Source: Bedellia somnulentella | Taxonomy: Eukaryota; Arthropoda; Insecta; Lepidoptera; Bedelliidae | Reading direction: 5' to 3' | Length of the DNA: 64,000 nt | Assembly: GCA_963576735.1 (NCBI GenBank) | Contig: OY755172.1 | Location: 4,836,001 to 4,900,000 of the forward strand | In this document: piece by piece, positions 15,001 to 27,000 of the stretch | Layout: every line of letters starts with the position of its first letter | Position numbering within the stretch: position 1 is the stretch's first letter | Translations under genes and position numbers: made by a program | The notes under the pieces: generated by a model | Seen by the model: the letters and a program-made list of their open reading frames with translations, nothing else | What the model was told of the DNA's origin: nothing | The model's database searches: none

Positions 15001-18000
15001 ATGTTAGGTGCTACAAAGAAAACGGATTTGTACGCACGATCCGTGGTCTTGATACATGTTGTTTTAATAAGTTTTCTGATCTTGTTACTAATTTTATTAC
15101 GTTTCCTTAGCACTAATGTATGTAATATGGTACAAGAATTCACTCTTTGTTAATAAAGACTTACAACATATTAAACAACTCTTTTAATCGTTCCAGGTTT
15201 CATGATAGCCACCCAGTTCTTCTTCACGCTGTGTCTCATCGGCGTTCTGATATGTTCAGTGTTGGTGCTGGTGTTCTTCCTGTGTTGTGGACCCGACCAG
15301 CACCGGTTTTTGTTGCTCATCAAGTCCATTGGATACATCTTGCTGGGTTCGGGTATGTAGTTTTTTATGTAACTGTGTTATTTACCTGTGGGGCGTTTAC
15401 CCGAGGTCGCGGGTTCGATCCCCGCCTGTGTCGAAATTTTTCTTTCCTTTATTTATTAGTAATAATCCCCCCCACATGAGGTTTTCATGAACAAAAAGAT
15501 TTAAATTATGTGTTATTGCAGTTTCTTATGATTGGCAAGTTTATTTATTTATTTGGATAAACAACAGCGATATGCTTTAATAATCTTAAATATAATATAA
15601 CTAATACTAGGTAAGCATACCGCCTTAAACGTTCATCACTTAGACACAATAAAATATTTAAAAAGTGATGCATAAAAAACATAGTTGATAGGATATGTAT
15701 TGCTGGGTTCGGGTATGTCACACGCTTTATACTACAGTGACCTATGTCAAAATTGATGAATTGAGTTACAATACTACACAGACCTTAAAATCATGCTCAA
15801 CAACATTATGAATACGAGACGACAAAGACCTAAGTGAAATTGAACCTCTTTGTGTTAAGAATACGGGTGTTTTCTCGTGCCTATGTTGTAGAGCATGCTT
15901 TTTAAGGTCTGTGAAGTATTGTAACTCATTACATCAAAATTTTCACATAGGTCACTGTAGTATTAAGCGTGCGATGTATTTCAATTAAATATGTTTATTT
16001 CTCAACAGGTAGAAATAATGATTTGTTTGATAAAATAATGTTATGTTTGTCGCACACATACGCTCTCACACACACATACATACCCTCTCACACACACATA
16101 CATACGCTCTCACACACACGTACACACATATCACAGCTGCATGACGTTTTTACCTTTTATTCTTATTTTACTTCCATTCCCCTTTTATACTTGCATACTT
16201 TTTATTTTGTTTTAAAACCTTTTTAAAATTTGTAATATAGTTTTTAATTTTTATTAAATTTAATCTTTATAATGTGTTAAGTAAAATTGGTCCTCGCGAT
16301 ACAGGCTTAGCCTAGTGCGAGGGCAAATGTAAACTTAAATTGTAAATTTGTATTTTAAGTAAATAAAGAAGTTTTTTTTTTATCATTAGCCTAAAACATG
16401 ATTAATTGTATTATTATATTTATCAATTAGGAATTTATAGCTTCCGAAGCAGCGTAGGTGAACTAGTTTTAAATATAGTGAATTTCCCACTGATTAAGCT
16501 AGTAAAGCTAACATATCATGGATATAAATGTGTAGTGTAGTGTCGGCGTAGAATAGCACTACCCCATTTCCTTCTGTGGGTGTGCGTAAGAGGCGACTAA
16601 CAGTATTGGGGCTTTTAAGGGATTTTTGGGCGACGCTGTTGGAGACCCATCACCAACAACTTTTATTCCACCATCTTTTCCCCACACAACTTCCAAAAAT
16701 GGCTGAGGAATTTCCAATTCCCTAGCTCTGGCTACCCTTTCTAGGGATTTATAGGCATGAGTATATGTATGTATGTATAAATTATACGAAATAAATATTG
16801 GGGTTCCTGGCCAAAACTGGCATACTTAACCTCGCAGAAAACAACTTATATTCGTAACACAATTAGACGCATAAAGGAAGTGGACACATTAATTTGTTAA
16901 ATTCTGCCTACTGTTAAATGGCCGGTAATTTATTTTCATCAATATTGTTTCAGGTATATTTGGAGCGATAGCTGTAATAATATTTGCAAGTTCCGGAAAC
17001 ACGGATGGATGGATGCCGGATCACCCCAACAACTACTTAGGTAATTTGCGGTATCTCATTAATGGATACCATATCTCATTAATGGATACCTTATCTAATT
17101 TATGGATACCATAGTTTGTAATATTATTCTTCATCTGGTATGATGAGTACTTAATACTTTAAATATTCATATCGAAAAAAAATACTGTATGTATTTTCTA
17201 TGTTTGTTTTATATCGACATTTATTTCCAATCCATTATTTAAGTAAATTTCCTAATATTTTTTTGACATTTATTCAGGTGTCTTTTTGTTTGCGAAGTAA
17301 AAATTTATTTTAAAAACAACAAAAAAATCAGCTATTACAATGGATTTTTTTATATGTCTCAATATTTAATCATATTAAAAATTCTTCTTCGATTGGAAGT
17401 TGAACTCAAGCTATTCACCCTATTTTAGTGATTGTACATACATACATACATACATATACTCACGGCTAAAAATCCCTAGATGGGGTAGCCAGAGCTAAGG
17501 AATGAAAAATTCCTCAGCCACTTTTGGAAAGTTGAGTAGGGAAAACATGGTAAAATAAAGGTTGTTGGTGATGGGTCTCCAACCGCATCGCCCAAAAATC
17601 GCCTATTACGTACACCCACCGACAAGTAGAGAAGAAGCCGCACTACACAGCTTTAGTGATTATATCCATGTGAAACTCATACACAAAGATATTAAACTAT
17701 ACTTACTAGAACATAGATGGAACACTTCGTACTAAACCTGTAATCTTGGAAAGAAAAACGCCATCTAACGTCCACTGGAATAACTTATGCATTTTTGCAT
17801 TTTTTCAATATATGAAATAATTCAGCTTTTGTATGTTCGATGGCGTTAGTTGTATTAAGGTACTAGAAATGCTAATGATGTCCATGGTTATCTATTTTTT
17901 TGTTGTGTGTTGAATGTGGTAAAAAAAAGTTTTTTTTTATATTTTTATTTTTAACTTTACATTAACACTAATTTTACCAAATTAAAACTATAACTTACTA

Positions 18001-21000
18001 ATAAAATAAAATAAAACGATGGCAAAGGAATTTAACAAAACTTTTTTTAAGGGACTTGATTCAATGCAATCAAGTCCCTTAAAATAAAATAAGTTTTGTT
18101 AATTTTTGTATTTTGGACTGGATGTGAACACCAGCAGGGTCCAACTTTGCTATATAACGAAGTTTAATATTTGCGTACGATTCAATGACCGCTCGTATCA
18201 AATGTAATCTGTGATTGATTAAGCCAATCATCCTCTCTACGCTCTCTCTCTGAACATATTTTATCCAACTTTCGCGAGTTTCACTACTCTTTGGTGGAAA
18301 TCTACAATAACAGAAATACATTGTCTATGACTTAACGCCATAAAAGTACCTCATTGACTTAAAATTAAACGTACGGTTAATGTACGGTTCAATCACCGTA
18401 CGTTAAGTTCCGTCAGCAGTTTACGCTGCAACACTCTTTTACTCAAACCTTTTTAGAACAGTTCACTTACTGACCTCGTACCGCGCGCTACTTATTAATC
18501 CCATTTCACCTCATTTGCACCTTTTACTACCTTGTAATATATCTTAGTTGAACTTATCTCTATCTTATCATTTTACATCCCCTAATCTCAATCCCAACCC
18601 CCAACAGGGTTGTTGTTAATTCATCACTAATTAAATTCGTCCCACAAAATTCTATGTGTAAATAAATTCGTCACAACTATAATTTTAAGGAGTGGATTAT
18701 TTTGGTAATTGCAAATTCGTCATAGTCTTATTTTCTGTATAGACAGTAGAATAATCAAACAATATTTAAATGAAAAACTTTATATTTGTTTATTAAAACA
18801 TCAATTCAGTAATTTAAACTTATACCTAAATTTTAAATTACATTGCAAATTTTAAAATACAGTAGAAATGCAACAACCCAAATTAAACAATATTCCCATC
18901 CCTATTCTTACACTGCTGAGCAGGGGTAGTAAACATTTGGCTGGTTCATCAAAATGCAAGTAGGTATACTAAATACATCTATACTACCATATTAAAAAAA
19001 ATTCTTTATGAAACCTACAAGAATTAGCTTTTTAAGTATAGCGACACGTGGAACATCAGGTTTATCAGTCATTCGAAATTGCGTTGCTCTGAAAATCGCA
19101 TTCAACCAAACAACACGCTGTAAATACCACTACATTAACACATAGTTTACTTGAAAAAATGACAAATTTTGGCTGACTTTTTTTACATTTACGGGAGTTA
19201 AGTTAGATTGATTCACGAACTGAACAAGTTTAAAAATGTTTAAGTCACAGGTTTTTTTTTAATATGAAAAAGTGTAAGCTTGGCGCCGCTCGCTTGACCA
19301 CAGCAGCTAAAGGTTTGACACCTCTGAATTAACTTTAACGAATTAGTGAATTTACTCAACAATAGATGGCGCTGTTTTAAATTACAAAATATATTCTAGT
19401 AATTTCTAAGAAATATAAAATGAAACACTTAAAATAAATGATTAAAAATATAAATAGTTACGAAAATAAACTGATTTGTTCTTCTGCTTGCACTCCATAT
19501 TTGGATTTACAACGACGTAACGCGCACTTCGGCATATTCGTTTTTCTTTCGATAATTTAATTGATGTTGCCTATGATGTACTTCCTCGCGGACGACTTAC
19601 CACAGACTAAACGACTTGTTACCTAAATGTAACAAGTCTTAGCGTACAAACTAAGTGTAATATGTCCGGTCTATGAATATATAAGTTTAAAGTCTTTGCT
19701 CATACATAACTATAAAATTATTTCGCAGGCTGGTCATTCGGTTTAGGTGTAGTAGGCTCCATAGCCTGCATAATAGCAGCCGCTTTGTTCCTCACTGAAA
19801 CCAACATTCAAACCAAGAAGAGGAAGCGATTCCGCGAGTCTCAAGCCCGCTTTGAGTTAGAACAAGAATCCAAGGCGTAGTCTCACAAGTACATCACAAT
19901 TTACAATGTAACCTCTGTTGGTCGCGAAAATGCTTTAGGGTTTTTTAAAGCCGTCGTGAAAGATTATGTATGTGCCTTTGTTAATGAGTTTAAGATAGTT
20001 GTAAGAATCTCTTTATATTTATAAGTGCTTATAAATGACAGTATTGATACATCACATTTTTTTTAACTTATTTCTACATTGGATTTCAATGAATTAAGTA
20101 CTTGCCTATGTCTTTTATATATACATATAAATTTTTTGTCAATAGAAAACTTGACCTCATTTTTATTAATTTCTTTACTAATAATTTCAATACATAAATC
20201 ATTTCAAATAATCATACTAGCCAATGCTTTGTTTATTATTGTATTTTGTTAACGAGATGTATTCTAAAAGTATTTTTTTAACATTAGCTTTATCACAATT
20301 TTTATACTTTAATTGTAACGTCCAATCACAAGTAGTACTTAATTATATAAACAAAGTGCCTGCCAAGATTAACAATAAAAGAAAATTACTTTAGTAATTA
20401 ACTTTTATGGCATAAAATAGATCTTTGAGATTCATTATAAAAACACATAAGTTTTACAGATCTACTTAATATACCTGCAACTGAGTTTGTAGTTTTTATC
20501 TCTTAATAATAAGTGTAGATTATTTTTATCTTTATTTTGTATAAGTCGGAACTGTACAAAAAGAAACACCATCTTTCTTCCAACACGCACCATAAAATCA
20601 ATTTAAGTTGAATATACATATAAGTGTGTTGAATATACATACTCACAATTATTTCCCACTGCGGTAGGCAGATAAATCCGATCGCCACTTTGTAGGATCC
20701 TAGCAAACCTCTCTAGCTTTGTTTACAACCATCAATCTTCTATTCTTCTGTAAATTTAACACCCCATGTAAAGAATAATGTAGTTATTGTGACATAAGTC
20801 TAACAAATTTGTATTTTCTAGGACAATGTGATTTGAGTAGTTATATCATTAGTATCAATGCTTTAGTAGTCAATACACTTTTTTGAGATTAGTTTATAAC
20901 AACATTAAACTAAGTCACTAAGAGAAGTTAGTTAGATGCTCTCAAACCTGTATACCACTTTACAAATAGGATAAAATGTATTCATATTGTACATTATAAA

Positions 21001-24000
21001 TGAGATGCCTTAGCTCTTATAGCGCACTCATTTAAAAAATGTCTTACATGTCTAGATTTACTATATATTGTGCCTCATGTGGACTCATCTGTGAAATTCA
21101 GATATGTATTTTATGCGTTATTTTCTTTTATTATTACTTTACAAAATTATATACAATATTAGATTTAAGTGAACAAGACTTATACCTGATTGTCTCCGTC
21201 CATTTTATACATGTATCTAATTAAAAGTTTTATTTAAATATTTTTGTGTTTTTCCTTATGTACCCATAGATACATATATACATAGATCGGCAGTAAGTGA
21301 TAAACGTCAAAAATGGCAGGATATCTCACGGACACTATAACGGCGTACAACGGTTTTGGCATCAAATATGAACGAAAATAATTTTCGATTTATGGTGCTA
21401 TTAAGCTTGTGGTCGATCTTACAATCTAAATAATTTTATTGTCACTTTGGCTCCATATTTAGCAGATATTAATGAATGTATAAGAAATTAAATCTTTCCA
21501 AATCTTATGAAGCATAGCAAAATTGTACCTCTTCTTAAATCCAGAGGAGATAAAATAAGTCCTGATGGTTATAGACCCATATCTATTCTGCCAGTTATAA
21601 GTAAAATATTTGAAAAACTAATGTTCAATCAAATGCTTTTGCATTTCGAATGTTTTTCGCCTAACAAATTGTTTCATCCAATCCATCAATTTGGCTTTAC
21701 AAAGGGCTCGCTCTAGCACCGATGCAGGCGTTGCCATAATAAAACATATTTTTGATTCGTGGGAACGTGAAAATGATGCTATTGGTTTGTTTTGCGATCT
21801 TACGAAGGCATTTGATTGTACAGATCATGAAATCCTTTTTATTAAATTAGAAAATTATGGCATACAAGGTGACGCACTTAATAAAGTCTTACTTTTCGGA
21901 TCGGATACAGAAAGTGCAAATCAATTATACAATATCACCTGGAACTCATGTAAAAATGGGTGTTCCGCAGGGTTCTATTTTAGGCCCATTTTTATTTTTG
22001 GTTTATTTTAATGATTTGCCGTTCATGGTCGAGAAAATGTCCAAGATAGTGTTATTTGCTGATGATACTTCCTTAGTATTTGACGTTCAAAGAAATAATC
22101 ATAATATTGACGAGGTGAATAACACGGTTTCACAGATTCAAACATGGTTTGAAATAATCTTGTACTGAATGGCAAAAAAACTAAATGCATTAAATTTGTA
22201 TTAACCAATGTTAAGAAAGTTGATAAAGAAATAATTTTAAATAATGAAAAGATAATATATTCAGATGACACAGTTTTCTTAGGGATAACTCTGGACTCCA
22301 AGCTCCAATAGGGCCCCACATTAGCTCACTAGCTGGCAGGCTAAGTAGTGCTGCATATGCCGTTAGGAAAATAAGACATTTAACATATTTTCATAGTGTA
22401 ATGCTGTCTAGTGTCGGCTTAGAATAGCACTACCCCATTTCTTCCGGTGGGTATACGTAAGAGGCGACTGACGGCTATTAAGGGATTTTTGGGCGATGCG
22501 GTGGAGACCCATCACCAATAACCTTTATTTCACCATCTTTTCCCCACTCAACTTTCCAAAAGTGGCTGGGGAATTTCTAATTCCTTAGCTCTGGCTACCC
22601 CTTTTAGGGATTTATAGCCGTGAGTATATGTATGTATGTAATGTCTTACGGTATTTTACTCTGGGGCAGAGCAGCTGATGTTGGTCCCATATTTATTCTC
22701 CAAAAGAAAGCAATAAGAGCTATTTATAATTTGAAATCACGAGATTCCCTGAGAGAATTGTTTAAAACCATAAATAAAATGACGCTGCCATGTCAATATG
22801 TTGTCGTCCTATGGCACCCCACTGGTGCACAGGGCCTGCACAAGCTCCCGCCACGCCTTCCTGTCTGCTGCGACTTCCCTGGCCGCACTCCAACTCAGTC
22901 CCGCCGCTCGCAGCTCGCTCTCCACGCTCCGGCGCCAAGTGTGTACGGGACGGCCGCGGGCTCGCTTGCCGTCCGGTGGTTTCCACTCGAATGCGATGCT
23001 GGCGTTTGTGGTCCCTCTTCGAAATGTGTGCCCCATCCACCTCCATTTTCTCAGTGCGATGTCAGTCACAACTGGAGTCTGCTGGCATTGGTTCCACAGG
23101 TCCACGTTCCGGATTGTCATTGGCCAGTAAATGCGGAGGATTGACCTCAGGGACTTGTTGACGAAAACTTGGAGCTTATTCGTCAGCCCCTTTGTCACTC
23201 TCCACGTTTCACAGCCAAAGAGCAGAACGGATTTCACCACGGATTCGAAGAGGGAGATCTTTACTCGACGGGAAAGGACATTTGACTCCCAGACAGGTCT
23301 CAGTTGGGCAAAGGCCGCGTTTGCCTTCCGTATCCTGCTTTCAACATCCTCGTCTGCACCTCCTTGACACGTAATAACACTACCGAGGTAAACAAACTTA
23401 CGAGCGGATTCTAGGGGGGTATCTTGAAGCTTCAATGGTTCTGTCGTTGAAGGATTTATCCGCATGTCGACGGTTTTGCGTTTATTAATTCGCAGGCCCA
23501 TGACTTCAGCTTGCTTTCTAAGGCTCTCAAGTTTAGCTTCTAAATGGGCTAGAGTTGGCGAGATTAACACAATGTCGTCCGCGTAGTCCAAGTCTTCTAA
23601 GACAGAAGCGCCCCACTTCACACCTCGAGGTGTTTGGGTGACCGCTCTCATGACGTCGTCCAACAGAATAATGAAGAGAAGCGGCGATAAGAGGCATCCT
23701 TGCTTGACGCCCGCAGAGATGCATATTGGTGCTCCCAGCTCCTTTTCATGAATCACCCGGCATGTGCTACCTTCGTACAGGGCGCTGATTATTTCAATAA
23801 TACACTGCGGGATGCCCCTGCGACTAAGGCTGGACCACAACGCGCTCCAGTTCACTGTGTCGAAGGCTTTTTCGAAATCGACGAATGCCAGCAGTAGTTC
23901 CGACTGCCATTCGACACACTGCTCGATCAGTATGCGCAAGGTGTTAGTGTGGTCTGTGCAGGAGCGTCCGGAGCGGAAACCGGCTTGTTCTTCCCTCAGC

Positions 24001-27000
24001 GTCTCAGCTACTGCTGGTGCGATGCGGTTGAGCAGACATTATAATAACATAAAACCATGTCAATATAATAACATAAAATTGAAATTGTGTGGAATGGTTT
24101 ACAAAGACAATGCTGGTTTTGATATTGAAAAAACGATGTATTCGATTTAATTTCTATTTATTGTTAATAACTTTATTCAGCTACTAGAAAGTATGTAGGT
24201 ATCTCTAAAAAATAACATCGTATCGGTTCATAATAAAACATAAACGTTCACGCCGAAAATCCCCGAAGGGGTTGGCAGAGGTATTAATACTTCTGAACAT
24301 CACGTGACTTTGTCACCTGGTGTTCAGAGTACCCACGTTTTGCATGGACAGTTTACTCTCGTGATAGGGGGCAGGCCTATCGCCGTTTTGTACGAATACA
24401 CTGTCACATGACTAAGTACAACTCAGCCATGTGGGTTTCCTCACGATGTTTTCCCTCACCGTTAACAACCGTGATAAATAAACCACACATATGTCTTTAG
24501 AAAAGACAAATTGGTGTAGGCCCGACCCGGGATTGTCATTGTTGTTGATGTCAATATATTTATGAAAATATTATGTACGTTAGAAAAAATCAGGCCTCTT
24601 TTGTAAAAAAATGTGACAGACATATTCGAAATCTGAGAGACAACAACAAAATTTCTATACCTAAATACAGATTGTCAAAAGTAAATACATCTTTCATGGG
24701 GTTATGCGTAAAAATGTATAATAAAATACCTGAGGACATTTTAAATTTATCAGAAACCAAACTCAAAGTAGTAGTTAAAAGGAATCTTAGTTCGAAAGCC
24801 TATTATAATGTTAATGATTATATTAATGATAAAATGGCTCGGTGTCATCAGGGCTCTGTGCAGGATGTTTCCGGGCACACCGGTAACACCAAAATTGTAA
24901 TGGACGTAAAAAAAGATGTGTGTTAAAGAGTTTCTTACGAGTTCTTCTCTCAACAAAACACCTTCCGAATCCGAAGTAAACTTAGTATTAAGTTAAAATT
25001 TGACGATCAAAAAACAAAGATTTATCTTTTTACTTTGAAATAAATGATTATTTTATTTTATTTATTTAAAATGTCTAACCGAAATCTGCCACTAGATGTT
25101 CTCGCCGCCTCACGTAAGCGGCGCAAGCCTGGCCGGGTTACCGCGCGTGATGAAGGCGGTCAAAGTCCAATGTTGGCATCATGCCAACCGTTACCTGGGA
25201 CCGACCCTATCGTCGGCGTAGAGCGCTAACGCCAGTGGTGAGGATATAAAGAGGACACAACTTCCCTAGGGGTCCGGCACAGTGGGCAGATTGCGAGATT
25301 TATCGAAACTTTTACTTTATGCCGTAGTAAAGTAATGCTATCCTTAGCATCAGGAGTAAAAGAGACACAGATATATATTGTTTTCACTCAGATGTGTGCA
25401 ATTCGATCGTTCTGATCAAAAACGCAATTTCGATTGAAACTCGCAATCCACCTACAGCTCGGCTTCATTTCGGACCTGGAGTCATCCACCGATACATAAA
25501 AGGACCTCCCCTAAAAAAGGGAAGCGATTATGCTCACACATAGCGGCGGCAACCCGCCCCAAGAGCTTGTAAGTGACTCTGCGGCCACCGGTTTAAGCCT
25601 TCTTCGGCAAGACAATAAATAAATCTGGCTGGTCTTCCACGAGGGGGAAATCGACAAGTGCGTAGGATCCAATGAGAGAGCAAGGTTAAAGCAAATTATT
25701 TTCTTTTGTTAGTGAGAGCAGACATGATTGCTAGAGTTGGTCCCATTTTGCTTCAATCTTAGCATTCACATTGGTCATTATATGGTTGGAATATCAGAAT
25801 ATTTCCACGCCCCGTATCCATGGTTATTCGGTTTCTCTTTTTGTATAACCACTGAACTCGAGTGGCGGCAATTTTAGCTTGTGGAACAGAGAGTAACATG
25901 CAGTACTCAACTCCTACATAGTCAGTTAAAGAAATAGACACCGTCACATTTCCCATTAGCCTGTCATTTCAGTTCATCAAATAGTTCACTCTACCAAACA
26001 GGTGACAAGATGAGACATGAGCATCATAAATATACGCAAATCAATTAAAAAAAAGAGATTCCTAACGTTTAATTATAATTTATTATTATTTTCATCTCCT
26101 CCTTTATTGCATTTCTCAAAAGGAACTTATTGTGTCGTTCAGTGTTATTAGCCTTCGAAATATATTTATCGTAATATTCCTAATACTCACATCCCTAAAG
26201 TTTAAAATTCCTAAGCCGAAATCCCTAATACCAGTAAATTAAGTAATAAGCAGATTAGTTTCTATATTATATTCGCAGTTGAAGTATTGCCTCTATCTTT
26301 ATAATTTAATTGATTTTTGTACTTATCAGCGAGTTGCTTCTAAAAATCCTGTATGAAATCATAAAATTATATTATAAATAAGTCTGAAAGTAAAATCATT
26401 ATACCAATGATGTAATATAATGCATTATACAAAATATCCGCCTGATTGGTAATAAATACCATTATACCATTTTTGGTTGTTGGTGATGGGTCTCCAACTG
26501 CATCGCCCAAAAATCCCTTAAAATACCGTTAGTCGCCTCTTACGTACAGTACACCCATCGGTAGAAACAGGGTAGTGCTATTCTAAGCCGATACTACACG
26601 GCGATTTATTTTTTACCATCTTTTCCCCACTCACATTTCCAAAAGTGGCTGAGGAATTTCTAATACCTTAGCTCTGGCTACCCCTTCTAGGGATTTACAG
26701 CCCTGAGTATATGTATGTATGTGTATGTACCATTTTTGGCTACAAAGGATCAGTATCCAAAGCCAATAAATAGCTCAAAAAAAGTAAATAACATAATCAC
26801 CCTATGTTGTCTGTGAACATAATACTGACTGACTGTTTAAAAAAAAAAACAGTTGTGTTTTGTTGGTGTTGTTGACCTATTTCTTTAATTTTAAAATTAA
26901 GTTTTTTGAATAAAATTCGATTAAACGAGCTCTCTAAAATAATATTTTAGGAAACACATAACAATAGTTGTAAGATACAAACATGTCGGCGGACAATGAA

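Larger units (their letters stand above)
21489..25072 (+). mobile_element. Jockey-group LINE, 5'-truncated, broken by three insertions
   Basis: Segments 21489-22407, 22641-22799 and 24558-25072 join into one decayed ORF2. Motifs in order: YRPISILPVISKIFEKL, LFCDLTKAFDCTDHEIL, MGVPQGSILGPFLFLVYFND, the catalytic FADDTS, FLGITLD, YGILLWG, and a C-terminal part (SFVKKCDRHIRNLR, MYNKIPEDIL). At least two frameshifts and stops occur, so it is dead. The 3' UTR ends in (TTTTA)-rich DNA near 25072. Confidence 0.8.

Noticed and set aside
22620..23161. Several plus-strand frames of 100-174 codons
   Set aside because: They are shadows of the antisense LINE reverse-transcriptase frame, whose motifs are clear on the minus strand.
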